DNA of 64,000 nt from contig CM034607.1 in NCBI GenBank assembly GCA_020091685.1, positions 33,192,852 through 33,256,851 on the forward strand, given 5' to 3'. Below are positions 56,169 to 64,000 of the stretch, one piece after another. This DNA is from Lutjanus erythropterus. Taxonomy: Eukaryota; Chordata; Actinopteri; Lutjaniformes; Lutjanidae. The position numbers and the translations under genes were made by a program. Numbering within the stretch: the stretch's first letter is position 1; each line of letters opens with the position of its first letter. The notes under the pieces are model-generated. The model was not told the DNA's origin. It ran no database searches and saw nothing but the letters and a program-made list of their open reading frames with translations.

Positions 56169-57354
56169 CTAAGTGTGTGATCCAGCAAGATCCCTGAAGT
56201 CTTCAGTTCCACTTGCTTCTGTTGGAGAGAAGTGTAGTTGGTCCTGGAGAGGCGAGCCAGACCCATGAACCGGATCCAGAAGAGAAGAGAGAGAGAAGCT
56301 TGAATTATTGACCTTCAACTAACAGTGGTAGGATAAACACACACAGCCGCCTCGCATCGGACCATAAGAAGTTCCAATAAAGTGGTAGGACAGTCACAAC
56401 CAACTGCTTCACGTCAGACCACAAGGAATCTGATTAAGCAAGAAAATACTTTGGCATTGAGCCTGACCTTAGAGGAGTACAACACAACCTGAGTTGAACT
56501 GATAGCCATGAACAGACTTCTACAGTAACTCATCAAACTGAACCCTTGATCCACTACCTCATTATTGTGACCAAGGTTGAACTGTTCTTGAATGTTTACA
56601 GTATTTAAAGTGTTATATGGGTTGTTGATCATCCCTTTGTATTTTGGTTTGTAGGTGCTGCTCTATCTGCACTAACCAGTGTTGAAATTGGGTCAAATTA
56701 AACCGATTGTGAGTGTATTGAAATTGGATTCCCAATTTCGAGAGTTTAGCATCAATATAACTGGAGTACACAAAATATTAGTTTGTGAATTTCTCTGTTT
56801 ATATAAAGTTGTTGTCTGTTTGAGAATACAGGTCGATGCAGTTAGGGCAACACCGATAGAATACCCAGGTAAACATTTTGTCTGTTTTGGGTTAATTAGT
56901 TCGATTAAGGGAACAAATAGGTACGTGATTTGATTAAAAGTTAAAGGAGTCACCTGTCTAATTAGAGGCACTTTAAATAGGATTTGTTGAACTAAAGTAT
57001 TACAAAATAGGAAAAATTAATGAGTGCCTTGCAATGAAAATAGGATTCAAACTAAACAAAATTAGGAATTAAATACTTACCTGATGGGTGGATTCCTTGG
57101 TAAGCCTGAAAGGAGAAGAGAGGAGGTTATTTTTTTTTTATTTGGTCATGGTGTATGATGTAAAGTGATTTGCAAAATTGTTCTTATTTTTCTTGTGTGA
57201 ATCTTTTACTTTAAATCAAAACACACAAAAAGAAGAAAAAAAAAACAAGAACTAAAAAGAGAATAAATGTTCTATATTTTCTTTAAATGTACCTGCTGAG
57301 TCTCGTGTCTTGCTGCCTGGTATCCATCGTCCCTCCGACAACCTGAGTCCGCCA
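56169..57354 (-). CDS. Candidate three-exon gene for a 44-residue protein, with a 25-nt micro-exon
   Basis: Minus-strand model. Exon A, 57,354-57,293: 3' splice site TTTTCCCTTTTAACCAG, ATG at 57,327 in ideal context (ACGATGG), ending CAG/GTACAT. Exon B, 57,105-57,081, only 25 nt: CTCTTCTCCTTTCAG before it and CAG/GTAAGT after it, both near-consensus. Exon C, from 56,243: preceded by GGCTCGCCTCTCCAG, open to TAG at 56,169-56,171, with AATAAA further on. Joined, the frame is continuous: MDTRQQDTRLSRLTKESTHQ, then 24 more polar residues beginning DQLHFSPTEASG. There is no signal peptide, membrane span or known domain, and no family is recognised. Introns of about 187 and 837 bp are ordinary for teleosts. 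It could be a small-protein gene, part of a longer transcript, or chance. Confidence 0.3.
56325..56438 (+). repeat. 57-bp tandem dimer
   Basis: GTGGTAGGATAAACACACAC...CTCGCATCGGACCATAAG and GTGGTAGGACAGTCACAACC...CTTCACGTCAGACCACAAGG are adjacent copies with period 57. It lies in intron 2 of the minus-strand model, about 80 bp beyond the exon C acceptor. Confidence 0.7.
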
Positions 57355-57414
57355 CTGGTTAAAAGGGAAAACTCTACGTTAAAATCTTATGCATATTACA
57401 CTACAAGTAACAAG

Positions 57415-57655
57415 CAAAGCCTGAAGTGAATATAAAGTAAAATCTAAGTATGCCTTCTGCATTTATGTGTATGTACAAAAGTGTATCTGTCATTTTGAAA
57501 CACAGTAGGCCTTCTCTATTTAAACTGTATGAATGCTTCCTTATTTCAGCAACTGCTTAGATTAGTTTGCTAATCTTTTTTGTGGGTGATTAAGGTTTTT
57601 GGCAGCTTATTAATCTGCAGTAAGCTTTCGTGACTGGCTTTTCTGTACTCAGATC
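57415..57655 (+). repeat. Direct repeat, right copy
   Basis: Partner of 54,482-54,742 (about 80% identical, same orientation). Similarity starts at CAAAGCCTGAAGTGAA and continues past CTGCAGTAAG into CTTTCGTGACTGGCTTTTCT, with a small length difference. Confidence 0.85.
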
Positions 57656-57793
57656 TTTTATTTTAGTGAAAGGAGCAATATGGCAATGACAAAATAGTCT
57701 TACAAACACTGGTAGACCCCCTTTTGCCCCAACATTTGAAACATTTAAACACTAGGGGTGATATGATAGAGATTGTAATGTAATCAAGGAAAC

Positions 57794-58119
57794 CCATTCA
57801 TTGTCTGTGACTGCTTATCCCTGGAGTGTAATGGGGGGTGGAGCCTATCCCAGCTGACATTTGGCAAGAAGCAAGGTACACCCTGGACAAGGCACCAGTG
57901 CATCGCAGCACTGACATGTAGAGACAGACAACCATTCATGGTTACACCTATGGACAACTTCAGAGTCACAGATTAACCTAATTAATGCATGGCTTTGGAC
58001 TGTGGGGGGAGAACATACAAACTGCACCAGCTACAAATCCACAGCCCCCAAGCCAGATTTGAACTCAGGACCTTTGTACTGTGAGGCAGCAGTGCTAACC
58101 ACTGCACCACCCTGCCACT
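57794..58119 (-). mobile_element. tRNA-derived SINE-like retroposon with perfect 11-bp target-site duplication
   Basis: On the minus strand the head carries an A box (GGTGGTGCAGTGGTTAGCAC) and a B box (GGTCCTGAGTTCAAATC). The body follows (GTATGTTCTCCC, GACTCTGAAGTTGTCCATAG, GGTTGTCTGTCTC, AGCTGGGATAGGCTCCACCC), a sequence I know to be common in fishes. ATCAAGGAAAC stands on both sides (57,783-57,793 and 58,120-58,130), showing insertion by reverse transcription. The short tail and intact duplication suggest a fairly young copy. Confidence 0.9.
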
Positions 58120-58130
58120 ATCAAGGAAAC

Positions 58131-58839
58131 TGATAACTGATTTAAAAGTTTCAATAACACAAACAGAACTTTCTTTTGTGCCTGACTGCCTGTCCCTGGC
58201 ACAGCAGCCTTTGTTGTTTATAGGCTATTATTCATTTTTGTGTTACCAATCAATTGTGGGCAAGACAAAGCCAACATTTTTGAAAGACGCAATATGCAAC
58301 ATTTTCCTAAAATATAATGTGTAGATTCATACTGTATAAAGATAATCCCTTTCAATCTTCACTTATGAACCTGTAGAAGTGTTTCTGTCACCACTAACCT
58401 GGTGTGACTGACAAGACGACACACTGACTCCACTGGATTCCACTGAAGTGAAGTCAGAAAATGTTTGAATACATCAGTTTGCATATAAACGTTTTTATCT
58501 TTATGCTTAAGACATTTTAAATAACACCAAGGTCAGCTATTCATTTATTGATTTACTTTCTTATTTAACAGCTTCATGAAAATATCTACATCACTATAAT
58601 TGTCAAAGAAAGTGTAATGAGGAATACACACATTTATTTATTGAGTGTCTGTGTGTTTGAGGTTAAAACCTTTTTACCTCTTCGTTACCTCACTCGCACC
58701 GCCTCCTCCTCTTCCGTCCATTCGTTCTTCACTACCCTGTCATAAATGTTCACCAGCACACAATGCATGTCCCATTTTGAAAGCTGAGTTTGAATCAGCA
58801 TCCATTGCCTGTAAAGATGATTAATAACCTGCTGTGAAC
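58131..58839. other. Non-coding DNA
   Basis: No gene or repeat recognised. A short minus-strand frame at 58,685-58,879 has no domain. Confidence 0.42.
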
Positions 58840-59345
58840 AACGTGTACTCCACTCCTCTACACTGTTGCTCAGATCCACATTTTGTAATTTCTCATTCTA
58901 ATTGTGGCAACAACAAAACTTTTCATTCTTGCCTTCTCCCTCTTCTGCCCGAGGGGGGATGGATGATAATTACCGCTGGGGTTTGTTCCTCGCAACCGAG
59001 TCTGCCAACTTTTTTTTTTTTTTGACTTCCTCCCCCTCTTATTCCATTCACATTCCCCCAGTGAAGATAATGACAGTTTCAGATTTAGCTCTCAAAAAGA
59101 GAAAACTCTTTGGCCAATTAGCTTAATCTAAAATCATTTGTATCTCCACAAATTATTACCTTCCTCTGCTGTCAAAATTATTCTCCGCCATGTGTAATTA
59201 CCACAAAACATTCTCATCAGAAGACATTTGCATGAAGACCACGTCGCTATCGCTTATATGATCATCAAGTGCTTGAAAGCCATTACATTTTAAGATTGGA
59301 GTAATTGTCAGTGTTGGAGTTTATTTTTAGTGTTTTTCTGGATTT
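58840..59345. other. Candidate conserved non-coding enhancer block
   Basis: Dense homeodomain-type cores in unique DNA: TTCTAATTGTGGC (58,896), GATAATTACCGC (58,965), GGCCAATTAGCTTAATC (59,112), AAATTATTACC (59,151), GTGTAATTACCAC (59,192). No coding frame and no repeat apart from a T-run at about 59,008-59,023. Of all segments this most resembles a deeply conserved developmental element. Inference from texture only. Confidence 0.38.
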
Positions 59346-60060
59346 GTAAAGAGACAGGCAGCGGTAATTTTAGCTCTAAAAGGTGAGCACGTGCTTTCGT
59401 CTATCTTTATCCGGCTCAAAACATCCTTGTTCAGGACAGCAGAGTGTATGAAATGATCTCTGAGCCTTTTATCTTCCACCAGCCCATCACTGTTAATGGA
59501 CATATGTGTGTACGTGTGTGTGTGTTTCTGCGCGATCCACAAAGATGAAGACGGAAAGGCATCTTGTTGTTTCTGCTGTGTGTTTCTTTTCTTTTGCCTC
59601 TAAACACTTGTTCTTCCCCCGGCTGCCATGGTACATGTTGTTTTCTTGGCATAAATATAGCAAAGACAAGCGGCAGCCGGTCGCTCGGCCAGTCAGTCGG
59701 CTCACAGACATTTAAAAATAGGTCCTAATTATCAGAGGAAGGCTCTGGACGGACAGACAGGCGGCCATCTTGGTTCTTGTTTACGCTGCTGTTGTAAATT
59801 GGACGCCGGGAATCGACTTCTGGGCTGCAGAAAGCCTGCCTGCCAGAGTACTAATAAACTGGAGAGAGACTGGTGAAGAAAAAATACAAAGAGCGCAGCG
59901 CTCACACACACACACACACACAAACACTGCAGATTAAGACACAGTTCATAGACACAGACATGCAAACGCTTGTATTTGCGCCCTGATATTTTTTCCAGTT
60001 GCATGCATCTGCACATATGCATCACACCAGCATTTTATTTACTGATTTTCTTAAAGTTTC
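59346..60060. other. Non-coding DNA, partly regulatory-like
   Basis: A short GT run lies at about 59,510-59,524 and (CA)10 at 59,903-59,922. Between them is GC-richer unique sequence with CGGCCATCTTGG at 59,761, matching the YY1 core GCCATCTTG. No gene supported. Confidence 0.35.
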
Positions 60061-60249
60061 AATTGATTGATTACTTTTCAAGTTACTTAATGATACAGTA
60101 AATCTGATATCTTTCAAATCAAACCTTATTGTCACATATCCAACAAATCCTCATACCTTGACCCAGAATAGGTCGACATCCCAAGCTGATATATATTATG
60201 GATGGAGAGTACCGGCAGAAACAGGCTTACTGGACTGTAAAATGGTCGC

Positions 60250-60330
60250 AGTTTGGTTAGATTTAGTCCCAGACTCTACTTGGTTTTAGGAAAATATTGT
60301 GGTTTACAACCTGGGTGCACACAGCACCGT
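60250..60330 (+). repeat. 'GGTTAGG' family fragment
   Basis: TTTGGTTAGATTTAGTCCCA, then TACTTGGTTTTAGGAAAATA and TTGTGGTTTACAACCTGGGT follow the order of the 28,485 copy with several changes. Confidence 0.45.
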
Positions 60331-61439
60331 TAGCTCCAGACACCTGGGTGCTCGTCTCTGCCATACTAGGCTATATAAACATGGGTGTAAAAGGCACATC
60401 GGTTATTCCTTCCCATCTTGACAGGCTACATGGTTTGTTACGCAGAACATCTTTAGAAACTTTTTGGAAAAGGGCTAGTACTTTAAAAAAAAAAAAAAAA
60501 CTACAGTGGCAGAGGATTGAATGTCTCACATGGGCTAACTTCAACCAATCAGATCAAACTTTTGCCTTCAGTGTCGTTCTTTGCTCTTCTTTCAATGACC
60601 ATATAACTGATGCTATTACAATATCTACACTGACTCAAGATGAGTCGCTTCCATGGACGCTTCTTGCTGTCGTCACACCAACAACCACACCTGTGAATGC
60701 CAGTAGTCTCTCCTAGGATGCTGATTGGTTGCACCATTTTTGGTGAGGCCTGGCAAGATGGATTCTCACGCAATTTTGTGAATACAGATACCTCGCAAGG
60801 TAAATTCCCTCTTGGATGCAAATAGCCACGTTGGTTATTCCGACCCAGGTGCAATAAGCATCTGACAGTTTTAAATCACCACATTTTTGCGCAAATGGTC
60901 AAAGTAGAAAAAGATCAGTTTTACCCTTGTTTTCACATAAATAATATGTTTAATACAAAATCTAATAATTCAGAACCACACTTAAATAATTTAATACTTT
61001 AATAATTCAGTAATCAAAGTTCCAACTAAGACTTGACTACGACCCACAGCAGGTTGAACAACACTCTCTAGCATGCACAGAGAGTATGAAAATGTGTGTG
61101 TGTTTGTACTGTAAGTGTGTGTGCATTTCTCTTCTGTGTGCATTCAGCAGTTGTGGGCAACAACTGTGAGAAAATCAGCGGCACAGCTGAAGGGAATGTG
61201 AGAATAAATCAGGCTCAGCTTTAAATCTCCTTCCAGAGTTGAGCGCACATACGAGGAGAGGCCAAAGTTTAGAATTGATTAAAGTTTTTAAATAGCAGCG
61301 TTTTGCTGCTGCACTGAAAACAGACCTGCAAGAGATGATGAAACAACCACAACGTCACAACTACAAGAGTCAAAAAGAGGAAACACTGGTGTGTGTCAGA
61401 AAAGTTAATGTAATAGAATCGTTACTTTCATTTGCTCTG
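60331..61439. other. Non-coding DNA
   Basis: An A16 run lies at 60,485-60,500. The 139-codon frame at 60,297-60,716 starts in the repeat above and has no domain. TG-rich text at 61,095-61,140. Confidence 0.42.
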
Positions 61440-61870
61440 GGAGTCGGGTTACAGCCATACTATTTGTCTGTCCTCCTTTGACTTCTTCGCCGCTGACGCA
61501 GTGTGTGATGATGGGCGAGAACCTTGGTCTGAAAATAGCCTTTCCCTTTGACCTGCAGGTTGGTTTCATAATAACGCCTTGTATAATGTGTGCTGTAATG
61601 CTCCCGCAGATGATGATGTATCTGTGTTTGTTGGCAGAGGAAAAGGTCTGGAAAACGCTGTTCCTGCGACCTGCGCAAAGATCGAAACCCTGGTTTTATG
61701 GATGGTCAAACAGAAGCCATTAGGGAGACGTACGATTAAACAGAGATACACCATTTCAGGGGGTTGTTCCCTCACTGCGGCTCTGATGATTTCATTGAGA
61801 TATTTGGATGTTTGACGTCAGCAAAGCAGCAAAGCATTGATTTTGTGATTTCCAGGTCAAAAAAAAATAT
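61440..61870. other. Candidate conserved non-coding block
   Basis: Unique text with a perfect cAMP-response element at 61,813. TTGACCTGCAGGTTGG at 61,548 and CGTACGATTAAACAG at 61,729 are further motif-like words. Overlapping frames on both strands (about 70-80 codons) do not agree with any splice structure. Confidence 0.28.
61813..61820. promoter_or_regulatory. Perfect CRE palindrome
   Basis: TGACGTCA, the full CREB/ATF consensus. Its CpG has survived in an otherwise CpG-depleted region. It is followed directly by GCAAAGCAGCAAAGC. Confidence 0.4.
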
Positions 61871-63254
61871 TGAAAAGGGAAAGTTTTTTAGGACTACAGA
61901 TCAATGTGTCAGACAGAATCAATTTGGCTTGATGATGTGTTTAGTTTTGAGCATGACTAACACTTTTTCCATGAATAGCAAAAAATATCCTTTTTATGGC
62001 AAGGTTTAGACTCAAGATGAGGTTCATTGCAACCTAACTGCGGCAAGACCTTTATGAAAATGTTTTTTTTCCCTCTATTTTGTTGGCTGTTCACCCAAAT
62101 ACATACAAGAGCCAAAAATTCAACAGGTGAAAAGAAACTTTGGAGACTTTAGAGCAGATTTTTAGTGAAATTTCTCAAAAATGCTTGGATGATCTTTAAG
62201 GTCTTTGGTGATATTTTGGTGACTATGACATCCATCCACATGAGCATTTTACCTGTTTTAAGAATAATGCTAACCACATTAGCATGTTCTATTCTATTCA
62301 CATGCAGCTACACTGTGAACACCTAAACATGAAGCAGATTGTTTACTCTGCAGTTAGTTGCTTAGCTGAAGGAAATACCATCAACAAAGAACAGCAATGG
62401 CAGAAAAAAAAACCAGATATTACTTCCTTGGTCTGATGACAAAGGTGGAACTGTTACTGAAAGTCACACATAGACAGCAAGGTCAGCAAAACCTGCAGTT
62501 CATTATTCACGTTGAACCAACCGCTGGTAGTCAAGCCTGATGTTTGTTTTCATCTGAATGAGGTCCACATCACAGGAATGTGATGAATCAGGGAAGATAC
62601 ACTGTGACTTCTGTGGCCCAATCAGGAAGCGGACTTGGTTTTCACAGTCTCTAGATCCACCCATCCAGACTAAAACGCACTCCTGAAGTTTTTAAACTAA
62701 AACAGGGTCAGCAAAAAGGTTTTAGCAAATTGAAAATGCTGGAAAGTGTGGATGCTAGGTGTAAATATAGCAAAAGTTCTGCATTTTGAAACGAAAACAT
62801 AATAGAGTAGATGCAGCCTTGAGGCCTTTGCACGCCCATGTTTATTTATCATGCGACTAATTTGCAAGTAAATAATATTTTTCGAACCTGTATCCAAGCT
62901 TTCACATCAGTGATGGAATTTCACTGAGCGATATTGCAGGTTTTATTTTTTCAGACCAAGGCTGGTTTCACTTGCAACATATACACATCTCTTTTTTATA
63001 TGTTAAAAGGGGAAAGAACTACAGAAACAACAATTTAAAAGAGCGTGGAGAAGAATGAGCTTCAGTATGACGATGTTGTGTATTTTAAGCTTCAACAGTC
63101 TGCAGGTGATCCCCACTCCTGTCGAAGAACATGAATGAACCAAATGTGCACTGCACACAGTTGGAAGTGTTCACAAATTATATAATACATATTTTACTTA
63201 AGACACACTGCTAGCTAATGTTCCAGGTCGCTGTTTTTGTGTTGTCTTGTTTAA
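61871..63254. other. Non-coding DNA, nothing recognised
   Basis: AT-rich, no gene. Text near 62,140-62,280 (AATTTCTCAAAAATGCTTGG, AATGCTAACCACATTAGCAT) resembles old fish repeats but cannot be assigned. Confidence 0.42.
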
Positions 63255-63375
63255 AACATGACCACAGTTGTTCCCCAACCTTAACCCAGAAGTTACTTTA
63301 ACCAACATAGACAACATGGTCTTTCCTTCACCCTAACCAAATCACTTCTGTCAAACCAAACCTCAACCTTTATTT
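63255..63375 (-). repeat. 'GGTTAGG' family fragment, minus orientation
   Basis: CCCCAACCTTAACCCAGAAG, GGTCTTTCCTTCACCCTAAC and AAACCAAACCTCAACC are reverse-complement counterparts of the family's GGTTAGG/GGGTTAAAA words. Confidence 0.4.
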
Positions 63376-64000
63376 TAATAGTTTGGGAAGACAGGTCAAT
63401 AATGTCATCCTGATCAGAAAACACGTTTGTGTCATTCTGAGCACTTAGACAATATATTTGGTCGTCTGATTTGCAGGATTTACTGAGAATATGAGATGCT
63501 GGGAAAGCTCTGTATGCTACTGCACTTTCAGTCTTTCTTACTTCAGATACACATACAGTGTAACTTAAAGACTATAAGACGTTCCAGTGTGTTCTCTCAT
63601 TTTGGGAAATGTCCTGACAGCAAATGTAGAAGTAGCCGAGGCAGGCTGAGGGAAAGTGGCTTCACTAAGAAGGTGAAGTCCAACATTTCATGAAGAATTT
63701 ACTGAACGTTACAGACTGCTGACATAATATTTAACAGTGTAAGAGGATCTGAGGATGGATATTTAAATTTTGATTCTTCGCCTGAAACCATCAGGTCAGG
63801 TCAGACACTCGTTCCCCGAGGCTCGATCAGGTCAAGTCTCACTTAATTCATTTATATTTTTTTATTTTCAGTCAAGAAATCTGAGCCTGTGGAATCACTG
63901 TCTCAAACAAGAGTGCTCGCTCCCCCCTCTGGCCCTGCCAGCACTTACTCTGACATTTAGGAGCTTGTCAGTTTGCCCCTCAGTGGACTAAAATGAAGTG
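63376..64000. other. Non-coding DNA with one exon-like signal at the window edge
   Basis: At 63,851-63,871 a T-rich 3'-splice-like sequence ends in TTTTATTTTCAG, followed in phase 2 by 28 open codons and TAG at 63,958-63,960. AGGTCAGGTCA lies at about 63,795. No gene is called. Confidence 0.35.

Noticed and set aside
56153..56205. C/D-box snoRNA in the presumed intron (TGATGA ... CTGA)
   Set aside because: The C and D words are about 45 bases apart, but there is no terminal stem and the D' and C' boxes are unconvincing.
54482..57655. LTR retrotransposon interpretation of the direct repeats
   Set aside because: No TG...CA ends, primer-binding site, polypurine tract or gag/pol frame between the copies.

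Overview
This window looks like nuclear DNA from a ray-finned fish, probably a spiny-rayed (percomorph-type) teleost. The evidence is the mix of short interspersed DNA, not any gene. I recognise a degenerate Tc1/mariner copy of a family common in fish genomes, hAT- and Harbinger-type MITEs, several tRNA-headed SINEs, long (GT)n/(CA)n microsatellites, and many stretches rich in GTTAGC/GCTAAC words. There is no bacterial gene density, no operon, no CRISPR array, no rRNA and no intact tRNA gene. Nearly all open frames are short, low-complexity or repeat-derived.

Layout. 1-9,160: AT-rich non-coding DNA with tRNA-like repeats, a CpG-dense patch, MITEs and one candidate conserved non-coding block (2,820-3,370). 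9,166-10,575: a (GT)26 tract and two long polypurine tracts. 10,640-38,000: mostly unique or old-repeat DNA with SINE, LINE and hAT remnants, a complete Harbinger MITE with TTA target duplication (33,584-34,116), and two weak exon-like frames (34.8 and 35.4 kb). 38,050-40,685: hAT end, broken Tc1/mariner copy, SINE. 40,690-47,610: GC-richer block, then large pyrimidine- and purine-rich tracts with an internal ~150-bp period, and CA microsatellites. 47,611-52,757: mostly featureless. 52,758-57,660 is the most gene-like part: a CpG-rich segment, a candidate first coding exon on the minus strand (53,614-53,731), a compact GC-box/CCAAT promoter with a 5' splice site on the plus strand (55.44-55.54 kb), and a candidate three-exon small-protein gene on the minus strand (56.2-57.35 kb). 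The promoter and small gene are bracketed by an ~80% identical direct repeat. 57,660-64,000: a SINE with a perfect 11-bp target-site duplication, then homeodomain-core-rich DNA that resembles developmental enhancers.

Overall reading (inference): a gene-poor teleost region, either intergenic or inside very large introns, with possible regulatory elements and one compact transcription unit or pair at 53-57.5 kb. I identify no gene by name. All protein-coding calls are low-confidence models from splice signals and open frames. Repeat calls resting on terminal inverted repeats, target-site duplications or internal tandem copies are firm. Repeat calls resting on remembered family sequence are less so.
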